Assembly: GCA_003225555.1 (NCBI GenBank)
Contig: QIAM01000024.1
Location: 1 to 64,000 of the forward strand
Reading direction: 5' to 3'
Source: Acidobacteriota bacterium
GTDB taxonomy: Bacteria; Acidobacteriota; Terriglobia; Terriglobales; Acidobacteriaceae
DNA: 64,000 nucleotides
Shown: in pieces, positions 36,404 through 45,566 of the stretch
How positions within the stretch are numbered: the first letter of the stretch is position 1
How the letters are laid out: the number at the start of each line of letters is the position of its first letter
Translations under genes and position numbers: made by a program
The notes under the pieces: generated by a model
Databases searched by the model: none
Told to the model about the DNA's origin: nothing
Seen by the model: only the letters and a program-made list of their open reading frames with translations

Positions 36404-38260
36404 TCACGCCTTCACCGCCTCCCGCTTCCCATGCATCAAATTGACCACGGCCTCATACAACCGCTTGCGCATCTCATGCCGCTCGTAAGCTCGCGTAATG
36501 TAGCGGATCTGCACTTCCACGCCATCCCCCGAGGGCATCACATTCAACGCTGGCGCAGCCGAAAACGCCTGTACGCGGTAGCGGTTCGTAGTATGCTGCC
36601 ATTCCTCTTCCGCCTTGCGCGCGTTGACTTCCGTTTCCTTCGTCACCAGCTTCTGAATCCCATCGATGACGGCATAAGGATCAAGGCTCGCCGGAATCGT
36701 GACTCTCAGTTCATCCCACATCCACTGTCCCGAAGTGGTGAAGTTGAAGAAGTGTCCCTCAATGGCGAAGCTGTTCATGAACGAAACTTTTCGCCCGGTA
36801 GGATGTCCCGCATCCGTCCAGTTGCCGGTTTCGAGCAAAACCGTTTTCAGCAGCCCAATCTCCACCACTTCGCCAGCCACTCCATTGATCTCAACCCAGT
36901 CGCCCACCCGGATACCGTTGCGCCCCATCAGCGAAAACCATCCCAGGAACGCCATGATGAAATCCTTCATCGCCACCGTCAGCCCGGCGCCCGCCAGCCC
37001 AAGGATGGTTGTGGTCTGGTTGGGCAGTCCGAAGATGAGCAGCAGGATTGCGATCGCGCCCACCGCCTGTGCGGAAAACTTGAGCACCGCGCGCAGCGTC
37101 TCTGCTCTCTTGTTCTCCGTTTTGAGGTCGCGCGTGAAGCGCTCGATCACGCGATTCGCCAAGTACACCATTAGCGCAACCAGCAGGATCCACAGCAGTA
37201 CTTCGATCATGTTGTGCAACGCCGCCCGCTGCCGGATATCGACCAGGCCAATCCACCTCGCATAGATGTCATTGCATTTCTGCTCGTCGTGGATGCGTTT
37301 CCCCAGGTCAGCCAGATTCTTCTCGTCCAGCTGGTGGTGCTTAAGCGCACCCAGCGCCGACTGCGCCGCCGCCTTCGAGTCTTCACGGCTCGACGCCTTG
37401 CTGTTCTGCGCGAATCCCTTGGCCTGCTGCTTGGCCGACTGCCGGCTTTCGTTCTCCTGTTGGGTCTCGGCAGTCAGGGCGCTGTGCTGCTGCTTCAGGC
37501 TTTCCTGCTCGGCTGCAGACTCCTGTTGCGCCTCCTCGAGTTTCGCTTTCTTGTCGCGCAATGCCTTCCACGCACGCAACACCGACAGCAGTGTATGTGC
37601 CTGGTAGTAACCCTCGACCGGATCCGCCCCCACGACCGCGTTCGTCGCCAAGTGAGCTTCCTCGTCGTCGTGTTCCTGCTTCAGCCGCTGCACTTCAGCC
37701 TGCGGGTCGCCTCCCGCCTGCTCCAGCGCTTGCGCGGCGTCGTCCCGCTCGTCCTCATCAAGCTCCAGCTGGGCCTGGGCCACATCGAGCTGGTCCTGCA
37801 GATTTTCCTTCTGCGACTCCGGCGCCGCTACCAGCTTTCGCTTCAGCTGGTTGACGTTGTCCTGGTCCTCCTGGAGCGCTCGCTGCGCCTGATCTTTTTT
37901 ATCGGCCAGCTGCTTGAGTGCGGGCGTGAGCGGCGGAGGGTTCTCCTGCGCAGCGCGAAAGGCATCGAAGAACGCCAGGTCGACTTCATGGTCCGCAACC
38001 TTCTCCGCCTGGTGCGCCAGATCTTTTTCTTCCTGCGTATATGCCAGAGTGCCAAGCCGGCGCGCCGTTTGCAGCGGGCGCTGGTTCACCAGGACATGCG
38101 GCGCCACCCGCTGATTGTTGGTGGCTGCCGGTTGACTGCCAGCAGGTGGGGCGACCTCCACGCTGGTGCCGCGACGCTGCTGCGTCCGCACCATTCCCAC
38201 GATGGCCGCCGCCAACAGCAGCAGCAACACACTCGCGGTCATCCAGTGCCGAATCTTCAT
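36404..38260 (-). CDS. MscS-type mechanosensitive channel with long coiled-coil N-terminal domain
   Basis: 618 residues. One N-terminal membrane/signal helix (about 8-23), then residues ~75-330 are charged and heptad-like (LTPALKQLADKKDQAQRALQ, LQDQLDVAQAQLELDEDERD, KKAKLEEAQQESAAEQESL), predicted as extracytoplasmic coiled coils. Helices from ~350 lead into the MscS pore and beta domain (LGLAGAGLTVAMKDFIMAFL, GIRVGDWVEINGVAGEVVEI, FMNSFAIEGHFFNFT). Probable tension-gated solute release channel; the long periplasmic domain recalls MscK/YbiO-class channels. Monocistronic. Confidence 0.9.
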   Translation of the reverse strand: MKIRHWMTASVLLLLLAAAIVGMVRTQQRRGTSVEVAPPAGSQPAATNNQRVAPHVLVNQRPLQTARRLGTLAYTQEEKDLAHQAEKVADHEVDLAFFDAFRAAQENPPPLTPALKQLADKKDQAQRALQEDQDNVNQLKRKLVAAPESQKENLQDQLDVAQAQLELDEDERDDAAQALEQAGGDPQAEVQRLKQEHDDEEAHLATNAVVGADPVEGYYQAHTLLSVLRAWKALRDKKAKLEEAQQESAAEQESLKQQHSALTAETQQENESRQSAKQQAKGFAQNSKASSREDSKAAAQSALGALKHHQLDEKNLADLGKRIHDEQKCNDIYARWIGLVDIRQRAALHNMIEVLLWILLVALMVYLANRVIERFTRDLKTENKRAETLRAVLKFSAQAVGAIAILLLIFGLPNQTTTILGLAGAGLTVAMKDFIMAFLGWFSLMGRNGIRVGDWVEINGVAGEVVEIGLLKTVLLETGNWTDAGHPTGRKVSFMNSFAIEGHFFNFTTSGQWMWDELRVTIPASLDPYAVIDGIQKLVTKETEVNARKAEEEWQHTTNRYRVQAFSAAPALNVMPSGDGVEVQIRYITRAYERHEMRKRLYEAVVNLMHGKREAVKA

Positions 38261-38448
38261 GGAAACTCAATCACTTTGTAAGATGCAGCTTGCCACGCGT
38301 GACAAGTTACGGTGCATCTATTGACCGTTTGGGTTGCAGTGGCATTCGGATCACTCTAACAAGAACCACAGTCCCTCCGCGATACCTGAAAACCTATTCG
38401 GAGGCCTACTCCGGGGAGCACTTCATCAGCCAAAGGGGTCTAATATCA

Positions 38449-38468
38449 CACCGGGCTAATACCCGGTG
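38449..38468 (+). promoter_or_regulatory. Hairpin in the leader of the TPR gene
   Basis: Perfect 7-bp stem CACCGGG-ctaata-CCCGGTG, followed by gggctttctctt and then the SD/start at 38495. It could be a leader hairpin or an upstream terminator with a weak U tract. Confidence 0.35.
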
Positions 38469-38494
38469 GGGCTTTCTCTTGGAAGGTTACTGAG

Positions 38495-39331
38495 ATGAAT
38501 TGGACGCTCAGAGTTTTCGCTACTCTCGCACTTGCTCTCGCCTCGTCCACAACGTTGCTGAGCGCACAATCGGATTCTGACCGGGAACTCAACCTCGGAA
38601 CCCAATCCTACAAGAACGCAAAGTACGAAAAGGCCATTTGGCATTTCGAGAAGGCAGTCGCCCTCGACCCGGAAAACATCACCGCTCGCATGTACTTGGC
38701 GACTGCCTACGGCTCGCAATACATCCCTGGGGTCGAGCAATCGGAGAATACCGTCCTGGGGGAGAAGGCGATTGAACAATATCAGTACGTTCTTAACGCG
38801 CCTCAAGTTGGAGACCGTCGTCTGAACAGCGCCAAGGGTATTGCGTATCTGTATCTGAACATGAAGAAGTTTGAGGATTCGAAGAAGTACTATCTCTTGG
38901 CCTCCGACCTCGACCCTAAAGACCCGGAAAACTATTACTCCATTGGCGTTCTCGACTGGACCCAAACGTATCAGCCCCGCATGGAGGCTCGCGCCAAGCT
39001 TGATCTGAGACCGGAAGATCACCTGAATCCGAACATTGAAGCTCAACGAATGGCGTGCGACGACCTGAGGGGTCGGAATATGCCGATGATTCAGGACGGG
39101 ATAGAACAACTCACGAAGGCGATCGAGTTGCGGCCTGACTACGATGACGCCATGGCCTACATGAACCTGATGTACCGCGAGAGGGCCGACGTGGAATGCA
39201 ACGACCTCGCGGCACGCGAGCAGGACTTGAAAGCAGCCGACAATTGGGTCGATAAGACTATAGCCGTTAAGAAAACCAAGGATAAGAAAGTACGGGATCT
39301 CTCGAAGCCTACGGGATCCCATCCGGAATGA
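38495..39331 (+). CDS. Exported tetratricopeptide-repeat protein
   Basis: 278 residues with a signal peptide (cut after TTLLSA). TPR units: ELNLGTQSYKNAKYEKAIWH, FEKAVALDPENITARMYLAT, YLLASDLDPKDPENYYSIGV and LTKAIELRPDYDDAMAYMNL. Five cysteine-poor repeats, no enzyme domain. Probably a periplasmic scaffold; common as lone genes in Acidobacteria. The C-terminal tail is lysine-rich. Confidence 0.88.
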   Translation: MNWTLRVFATLALALASSTTLLSAQSDSDRELNLGTQSYKNAKYEKAIWHFEKAVALDPENITARMYLATAYGSQYIPGVEQSENTVLGEKAIEQYQYVLNAPQVGDRRLNSAKGIAYLYLNMKKFEDSKKYYLLASDLDPKDPENYYSIGVLDWTQTYQPRMEARAKLDLRPEDHLNPNIEAQRMACDDLRGRNMPMIQDGIEQLTKAIELRPDYDDAMAYMNLMYRERADVECNDLAAREQDLKAADNWVDKTIAVKKTKDKKVRDLSKPTGSHPE

Positions 39332-39430
39332 AAATATTCGTCTCGTGCGCTCCCCTGTGTCTTACGTGGCCTCGGTGGTTCGCTCTTTTTGCCGTGGAGT
39401 AGAATAGTCCGCCGAGTCAGAGGAGGTTGC

Positions 39431-39919
39431 ATGAAGACAGTTAAGTTCCTGCCCGTTCTAGCCGTTGCACTTGTGCTGGCGATAGTCGCCGTTTCCAATC
39501 TGCGCTCCGCCGCATCTCCTGCGAAAGACAGCGCTGAAACGCTGAAGCAACTCGAAGCGGAGTTCATGAAGGCCGCCGCCGAAAAGGGCTCGCAAGGATA
39601 CATGTCCTACTACGGCGACGATGCGGTCGAACTTCCAAACGGCGCGCCCATTCTTCAGGGAAAAGAGAACATCGCCAAGACCATAGACTTCCTCGACAAC
39701 AAGGACAACCACTTGACATGGACTCCTGTGGGTGCCGACACGTCTGCATCAGGCGATCTTGGCTACACCTACGGCAACTACGAGTTTCGCGCCAAGGACA
39801 AAGACGGCAAGCCCATCGTCGAGCACGGCAAGTACACCAGCATCTGGAAGAAGCAGAAAGACGGAAAGTGGAAAGTCGTCCTGGACATGGGGAACGCCAC
39901 TGCAGAGGCCGCGAAGTAG
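39431..39919 (+). CDS. Exported SnoaL/DUF4440-like protein
   Basis: 162 residues from ATG 39431 behind a strong SD (gaggagg). Signal or anchor helix (FLPVLAVALVLAIVAVS), then a cone-shaped SnoaL-type fold: LEAEFMKAAAEKGSQGYMSY, DDAVELPNGAPILQGKENIA, GDLGYTYGNYEF and GKYTSIWKKQKDGKWKVVLD. DUF4440 proteins bind small ligands or act as ketosteroid-isomerase-like enzymes; no function can be assigned. Confidence 0.88.
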   Translation: MKTVKFLPVLAVALVLAIVAVSNLRSAASPAKDSAETLKQLEAEFMKAAAEKGSQGYMSYYGDDAVELPNGAPILQGKENIAKTIDFLDNKDNHLTWTPVGADTSASGDLGYTYGNYEFRAKDKDGKPIVEHGKYTSIWKKQKDGKWKVVLDMGNATAEAAK

Positions 39920-40034
39920 AGTCGGAGAGAGGAAGGTTTCTAGTCCCGCGTTAAAGGCAGAACGTGGAATCAGTAGGTTAGGGGAGCCCCTGATTCAGCT
40001 CGACGAAGAATCAACAGGGTCGAAAATGCCCTCC

Positions 40035-41306
40035 TCATGCCGGAATCGCTGCAGGTTCGACTCGGTAGCCAAGGGTTCGGAGTGTCCGGATCATTCTCGA
40101 AGGGCGCACTCGTTTCGCCTTTTCGCATACTGAGGGACCGCGTTCCTCATAGCGAACGCCGTTATGCAAAATGATCCAGATCAGCTCACAGAGGCGATGT
40201 CCAATGGCTCCGATGGTTTTGTTGTGTCCGAGGCGTAGCACCAAACGACGATAGACGATCTCGAAGATGCTCCCTTTGTGTTTGACGGCAGCATTGGCAG
40301 CTTGATTGAGAATGCGGCGCATCTGACGGTTGCCCTTCGGGGAACGTTTGCTGCGGTTCACGCCTGCGCTCTCTTCTTCTCCCGGGCATGCTCCTACCCA
40401 CGAGACGAGATTCTTGGCGGAAGGCAAACGTGGCTGCCTTGGCACCCACTTCGGCAATGATCTGTTGCGTCGAATCCACCCCTAAACCGGGGACTTCCGC
40501 CAATCGTTGGACCGCGTCCTGATGTTCGCGGAGCAGACTGGCGATCGGCTGGTCCAGTTGGCCGATCTGCTGCTCGATCAATGGCAAGTCGTCCAGTGCC
40601 AATCTTATGAGCCGACGGTAAACCGGGTTGAGCTCGGTGCAGGCGCCTAGCGCGTCGCTCAACTCTGCCGGCGTGGCGCGCAAACGCATATCCCCCAGGG
40701 CGGCCAGAGCCCCCGGATCGGTTTCTCCCTCCGCTAGCGCATGCACCTGCGACGCGCACTGGCTCCCAACAGATCCGAAACCAGACTGGACAAGTTGATA
40801 TGCGCTTCTTCCAGTAACGCCTCCAGTTGATTCTGTAGACGTACTTTGTCACGCGTTCGTTGATACCTTGTGCGCGTGAGTGTCCGCCATAGACGGTGTT
40901 CGCCATCGGGCACGAAGCTCAAAGTCAGCTCCTGGGAAACCAACCGCTTCACCAAACGTTCCGCATCGCGAAAGTCTTTCTTGCGCCCGCGCCGTCTGCG
41001 ATTGGACAACGCTTGCGCTAGATGGAGTGTTCCCGACATTTTCCCGGCACCTTCCCGATTCTCTCAGCTCGGTTTCCAGTACCGTTCGCGTGCGCTCCAG
41101 AGCGGTTTCCAGTATGGCGCCGTGGATTCCATCACTCCTTCCTCGACTTGCTGCTCGACCAGCCACTCGGATAGCAGTCGCAGCTGCTCCGGGTTGCTAC
41201 CGTACCAGTGTCGCTCAAATTCGTATTCGTCGTCGACTTCAACGTCAGCCACAACTACGGCCAGCTTCTTTTTGTGGACGTCAATTCCGGCTATCCTATA
41301 CGCCAA
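40035..41306 (-). mobile_element. IS110-family transposase, degenerate (stop and two frameshifts)
   Basis: Read from ATG 41306: YRIAGIDVHKKKLAVVVADV is the RuvC-like DEDD start of IS110 transposases. An in-frame TGA follows (41064-41066), then the same frame continues (LSNRRRRGRKKDFRDAERLV). A frameshift near 40746 leads to LAEVPGLGVDSTQQIIAEVG, and a second near 40430 restores the first frame (NLVSWVGACPGEEESAGVN, SPKGNRQMRRILNQAANAAV), the Transposase_20/serine motif. All domains remain recognisable but the protein cannot be made whole. IS110 elements lack terminal inverted repeats, so the element ends are not defined here. Confidence 0.9.
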
Positions 41307-41836
41307 GGCTTCCTCCTGGCGGGAGCGGAGAGCGGGCCGGAGATTACATTAAGCAGGGTCTCGGGCTATCGCCGCTCCCACAGGGGGAGAGACCACGCAC
41401 CATTTATTCGCTCTATCACGCACGCTCCGGATCAGACAACTTAACGGCCTCGGCTACTCCATTGTTGAATCAATCTCGCCGCTCCGAGCCATCGGGGATT
41501 ATGCCTCGGCTCTGACCAATTTTCATGTGGTTTCGCGGGCCGCAGGCCCTAGATGACAACTTAGCCAACCCCTGTTGCTTTCTTATAATATCTGCAAGCT
41601 ATATTCAAACGTTAGGTATGCTCCGGGGGCCGCCAGGTGCGTTCGGGGCCGGTAGGTAGGGTTGGATGCCGCGGCAGTGCTACCGTCGATCCTGGTGCCT
41701 TCTAACGCGGCAAATGGCATTTCTCGCCGCGGCGCCGAGGGCGTTTCGTGCCGCCGGGAACCGCATCATCCCCTTACTCACAGAGCTAAATCCAATGATT
41801 TCAATCCCTCCACAACAGCTTATCCAATAGAATCAG
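41307..41836. other. Non-coding region between IS110 remnant and uvrC
   Basis: No gene is visible. The first ~200 bp lie upstream of the transposase start, where IS110-group elements keep their long non-coding left end that encodes the bridge RNA; whether it survives here cannot be seen. A short GGGCC-gca-GGCCC hairpin lies at 41537-41549. Confidence 0.45.
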
Positions 41837-43801
41837 CTATTTCCGAAAGTGATTGCGGATCGCATCGGCTTGCACCCGGGTGACGACCGCCGACAGTGCC
41901 GCCTCGTCCGCCTGCTTGACGGCCTGAAGGCTTCCGAAGTGTTCCAACAGTCGGCGAGTTGTGCTTGTGCCCACGCCAGGAATCTCCAGCAGTTCGGTCG
42001 CGCGATCCCGCATCTGCCGCCGTTTGCGGTGGAAGGTCACAGCGAAGCGGTGGGCCTCATCACGAATCAGTTGAATCAGATGCAAGACGGGGGAGTGATG
42101 ATCGAGAGCGACCGGATCCTTCTCCTGGCCGAAGACGTAGAGAATCTCTTCGCGTTTCGCAATGGCGGCGAGCGGCTGGTTGATGATTTCGAGTGATTCC
42201 AGCGCTTCAGCGGCAGCGTGCAGTTGCCCCAGTCCTCCGTCGATGAGCACCAGGCTGGGCATCGGCTTCTCTTCCTGCTGCAATCGCTTGTAGCGGCGCG
42301 TGACCACCTCGCGCATCGATGCAAAGTCGTCCACGCCTTCAACCGTGCGGATGATGAACTTCCGGTAATCGGATTTCTTCATCCGCCCCTCTTCCCACAC
42401 CACCATCGAAGCAACCGTCTCCGCGCCCTGGATGTGAGAGATATCAAAACATTCGATGCGTTTTGGCAGTTCGGGGAGGCTAACAACTTCCTGCAGTTCC
42501 TCCTGAATCTTGCGTGCATTCGGCTTAAGCACGCGGAAGCGCTGATCGTAAGACTGCTTTGCATTGTTGCCCGCAAGATCGATGAGCGATCGTTTGTCGC
42601 CGCGCAAGGGGATGAGGATATGCACCCGTGTGGGGCGGACGCTCTTGTCCGCCTGCTGCTCGGAGAGCAAGTCTTCAAGAGCTTCGCGGTCCGCGAAATC
42701 GATGGGAACGTACAGGTTCCGCGGAACATAGGGCTGGCCGATGTAGAGCTGTTTCACCAGGGCAGAGAAGAACTCCCCGGGCGAAAAGGATTTGTCGGGT
42801 TGTCCCGGTTCATGTGGGGACAGCCGCCCTCGGCTAGCTTTCTCTTCGAGATCTGTAGAGCTATTAGCGAAATTCTCAGGCGAGCTTTGCTCGCCCGGAC
42901 AGCCGGGGGCGGCTGTCCCCACATGTTCAGTGGTGATCTCCGGAAGGTCTTCCCAAAAGAACTCCCGTCGATCGACCATCTTGCCCCCCCGCATGTGAAA
43001 CAGATTTACCGCCACCATGCCGTTTTCATAGTGATAGCCGAAGACGTCGGCATCGTCGCCTTCGGCAGCGGCTATACGCTGGCGCTCCTGCAACTGCTCA
43101 ACTGTTGAAATCAGATCGCGATAACGCGCGGCGCGTTCGTACTCCTGCGCAGCCGCCGCCTGCTCCATGCGGGCCTGCAAGGAGCGGCTCAGGTCAGTCG
43201 GTCTGCCTTCCAGAAACAGTTTCACGTCGCGGACGGCTTCCTGGTACGCGTCGGGCGTGGTCAGTTCCTGTACACACGGGCCGAGACAGCGCTTGATGTA
43301 ATACTGCAGGCACGGGCGCGGATGGAAGCGCGTCAAATCCACTTTGCATGACGGAATCAGAAAGTTGCGGTGAATCAGGTCGACGATGCGGTACGCCAGG
43401 TTGGCAGGGAAGTAGGGGCCATAATAGGCGTTGCCGTCCTTGCGCAGGCGGCGGGTGACGTAAACACGTGGCCAGCGCTCGCCCAGGGTGAGCTTTACGT
43501 AGGGATAGGTCTTGTCGTCGCGCAGCAGAATGTTGAAGCGCGGCTTGCGCTGCTTGATCAGATTGTTTTCGAGGGCGAGCGCCTCTTTGTTGTTGGCGAC
43601 CACGATGTAATCGACGTCGACCGCCTCGCGCAGTAGCGTTCCAGTCTTGGCGTCCTCCCAGCGCGCTTCGTGGAAGTAGCTCGCTACCCGGCTTCGCAGG
43701 TTCTTCGCCTTGCCAACGTAGATGACGTCGCCCTCGGCGTTCTTGTATAGATACACGCCGGGCTCGGCGGGGATAGTGCGGATTTTTGCGGGTAAGTCCA
43801 T
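41837..43801 (-). CDS. uvrC: Excinuclease ABC subunit C with repeat-derived inserts
   Basis: Makes the dual incisions in nucleotide excision repair with UvrA and UvrB. 654 residues, longer than the usual ~610. Order: GIY-YIG nuclease (EPGVYLYKNAEGDVIYVGKA, RVASYFHEARWEDAKTG), Cys region (PCLQYYIKRCLGPC), UVR motif (~205-240), then an RNase H-like endonuclease domain (IECFDISHIQGAETVASMVV, LVLIDGGLGQLHAAAEAL, RDEAHRFAVTFHRKRR) and C-terminal helix-hairpin-helix (LLEIPGVGTSTTRRLLEHFG). Two segments, VGTAAPGCPGEQ...RGRLSPHE and QADKSVRPT, coincide exactly with palindromic repeat DNA and look inserted in frame. Catalytic motifs are intact, so it is probably functional. Confidence 0.95.
   Translation of the reverse strand: MDLPAKIRTIPAEPGVYLYKNAEGDVIYVGKAKNLRSRVASYFHEARWEDAKTGTLLREAVDVDYIVVANNKEALALENNLIKQRKPRFNILLRDDKTYPYVKLTLGERWPRVYVTRRLRKDGNAYYGPYFPANLAYRIVDLIHRNFLIPSCKVDLTRFHPRPCLQYYIKRCLGPCVQELTTPDAYQEAVRDVKLFLEGRPTDLSRSLQARMEQAAAAQEYERAARYRDLISTVEQLQERQRIAAAEGDDADVFGYHYENGMVAVNLFHMRGGKMVDRREFFWEDLPEITTEHVGTAAPGCPGEQSSPENFANSSTDLEEKASRGRLSPHEPGQPDKSFSPGEFFSALVKQLYIGQPYVPRNLYVPIDFADREALEDLLSEQQADKSVRPTRVHILIPLRGDKRSLIDLAGNNAKQSYDQRFRVLKPNARKIQEELQEVVSLPELPKRIECFDISHIQGAETVASMVVWEEGRMKKSDYRKFIIRTVEGVDDFASMREVVTRRYKRLQQEEKPMPSLVLIDGGLGQLHAAAEALESLEIINQPLAAIAKREEILYVFGQEKDPVALDHHSPVLHLIQLIRDEAHRFAVTFHRKRRQMRDRATELLEIPGVGTSTTRRLLEHFGSLQAVKQADEAALSAVVTRVQADAIRNHFRK
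42634..42653. repeat. Small hairpin repeat inside uvrC
   Basis: GGCGGAC-gctctt-GTCCGCC, a perfect 7-bp stem within the uvrC coding region, preceded by gtggg. It encodes part of the extra QADKSVRPT segment on the minus strand. Core shared with the hairpin at 34592-34631. Confidence 0.65.
42811..42925. repeat. 115-bp palindromic element inserted in frame in uvrC
   Basis: The ends catgtggggacagccgccct and the inverse (agccgggggcggctgtcccc, then acatg) are 25-bp inverted repeats with one mismatch. An inner hairpin ggcgagctttgctcgcc lies near the right arm. On the uvrC strand it is read through without a stop. Same family as 50679-50807 and the half copy at 35458. Confidence 0.85.
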
Positions 43802-43866
43802 GGGCGCGAGGAATGTGCTTATTCTATTGGATGGGAGGTGTGTGCGTTGTGTTACAAAAATGGCAG

Positions 43867-44952
43867 ATGAGCCCCATTTTCGTGAGTCCCGAGTTCGTGA
43901 GACCCGGGTTCGTCCTCCGGGCAGCCTTTGCCAGGAGGTTATTCCTGGCCGCGAGCCTGGCTTTGAGCGCGGTTATGTGTGCTGGTCCGAAGTATGTGTG
44001 GGCACAAGCGATTACTCCGGTGCAGTCGGATCAATCCCAGCAGCCTCAGATAACCAAGTCGCCGGAGGGAAAGAAGGAAGAGGCGGAGCGTGCCGCCGAG
44101 CGTGCGAAGGCGCACCACTTCGACCGCGTCCTGATCATCGTGCTCGAAAATGTCGACTACGAACGTGCCATCCAGGACAAGGACCTGGCGGCACTCGCGC
44201 AGCATGGCGCCAGCTTCACCAACTTCCACGCGATGTTTCATCCCTCTTACCCGAACTATTTGGCGATGGTTGCCGGCACCGACTTCGGCATCCACCGCCG
44301 CGGGAGCTTTCTCGGCGACAAGCAGCTGAACTTTCCCAACGACGCGGCGCACAAGACGATCGCCGACCGACTGATCGCCTCCGGGCTCGATTTCAAACAA
44401 TATGCGGAGGAAATGCCGGAAGGGACGTGCCCCTGGAATATCTCTACAGAGCATGTGTCTGACAAGAGAGGCAACTACGTGCGGCGGCACGTGCCCTTTC
44501 TCAGCTTCCGCGAGGTTCAGGAGAAGTGGTGCGACCGCGTGATCCGCGTCGATTCCGGCAAGTCCGACAACTTTTTCGTGCAGGATGCGAAGAAGGGGCT
44601 GGTGGCCTATTCTCTCTACACTCCGAACATGAACCATGATGGACACGATACAACCGCCGCCGTGGCGGGAGCGTGGGTGAAGAAGTTTCTGGATGACAGC
44701 TTCCCGGAGAAACTGCGCAAGGGCACGCTGGTGATCGTGACCTTTGACGAGTCCGGAGGCAATGCCGACAACCGCATCTACACAGTTTTTCTGGGTGACA
44801 TGGTGAAAGAGGCGAAGGAACAGGACCCGAATGCCTTAGCCAAACGGTATAACCATTACAGCGTGCTGCGCACGATTGAAGACAGCTTCGGGCTGGAACC
44901 TCTCACTGCGAACGACCGCGACGCGGCGCCGATCACGGATATCTGGAAGTAA
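43867..44952 (+). CDS. Exported phosphoesterase (PF04185, phospholipase C / acid phosphatase type)
   Basis: 361 residues from ATG 43867, giving a signal peptide that ends at YVWAQA; earlier in-frame starts (43786, 43831) overlap the uvrC start and are less likely. Phosphoesterase motifs: VLIIVLENVDYERAI (first metal/nucleophile strand), FTNFHAMFHPSYPNYLAMVA (substrate and metal loop), YTPNMNHDGHDT and LVIVTFDESGG. Members hydrolyse phosphate mono- or diesters outside the cytoplasm. Divergent from uvrC. Confidence 0.9.
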   Translation: MSPIFVSPEFVRPGFVLRAAFARRLFLAASLALSAVMCAGPKYVWAQAITPVQSDQSQQPQITKSPEGKKEEAERAAERAKAHHFDRVLIIVLENVDYERAIQDKDLAALAQHGASFTNFHAMFHPSYPNYLAMVAGTDFGIHRRGSFLGDKQLNFPNDAAHKTIADRLIASGLDFKQYAEEMPEGTCPWNISTEHVSDKRGNYVRRHVPFLSFREVQEKWCDRVIRVDSGKSDNFFVQDAKKGLVAYSLYTPNMNHDGHDTTAAVAGAWVKKFLDDSFPEKLRKGTLVIVTFDESGGNADNRIYTVFLGDMVKEAKEQDPNALAKRYNHYSVLRTIEDSFGLEPLTANDRDAAPITDIWK

Positions 44953-45039
44953 GAGCGTTAAAGATTATGGCTGATCGGTGAATTTTGATTGTTGATTGAA
45001 GAGCACTGAGCAGCACTACAGGCACGCATTGGGGTCGCC

Positions 45040-45274
45040 ATGGCAAAGGAACGACAATTCGGTGAGACACTGACGGTCCGTCTTACTGACGAGGTACTCG
45101 TCTGGCTAAAAGAGAGTTCGCGGGTGACTGGTATACCGATTTCTCCGGCTGATTCGCGAGCACTTCGAGACCGCCCGGGCCCGGGAAGGGAAACAGCGAT
45201 TCATGCGGCACTTGGGTAAGATAAGCGACCTGCCTGGTGATCTTTCTTCCCGCAAGGGGTTCTCACGGTTTTGA
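45040..45274 (+). pseudogene. Ribbon-helix-helix (CopG/VapB-like) antitoxin, frameshifted
   Basis: ATG 45040 reads MAKERQFGETLTVRLTDEVL and WLKESSRVTGIPIS, the RHH strand and first helix. A single extra base in the ccgg near 45138 breaks the frame; the next frame continues smoothly with RLIREHFETARAREGKQRFM, RHLGKISDLPGDLSSRKGFS and stop at 45272-45274. Together about 78 residues, the normal length for this antitoxin type. No PIN-domain toxin is recognisable downstream, so it would be an orphan. Confidence 0.75.
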
Positions 45275-45566
45275 TACGCATCATGCGATATTTGAGTCCG
45301 ACTGTATAAATTTTCCACCCCGGGTGTGGGCTTTGCGTTGCTAGGGGGGTGTCTGCACTTCTTTGCACGCAGGTTTGAACCCACGCAAACTATTGAAAAC
45401 GTGTACACTTATATCCGTAATCTCCTGTATAGGAAACTGGCACGTGCCGTGCAAAAGTAAGCGCCGGGACTCGCAATTGGAATCATTTCCCAGGGCCTCA
45501 AATTTCAAGGATTACCGTGCGCGCCAAGACGCGCGATGAACGAGATCAAAACTAAGGAGCTCCACT

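Noticed and set aside
37214..38281. Long plus-strand reading frame (355 codons) opposite the MscS gene
   Set aside because: Shadow of the biased codon use of the coiled-coil region; Leu/Arg-rich sequence with no domain.
42218..43108. Long plus-strand reading frame opposite uvrC
   Set aside because: Antisense to an assured gene, no domain or SD.
45275..45330. Possible VapC/PIN toxin start after the RHH remnant
   Set aside because: A few residues (DTHHAIF) recall a PIN start in one frame, but the frame has no domain after that and ends at once.
45320..45410. Possible GEMM-like RNA on the minus strand (acgcaaagccc)
   Set aside because: The paired ggcaaacc element and the stems are missing, and no minus-strand gene lies downstream.
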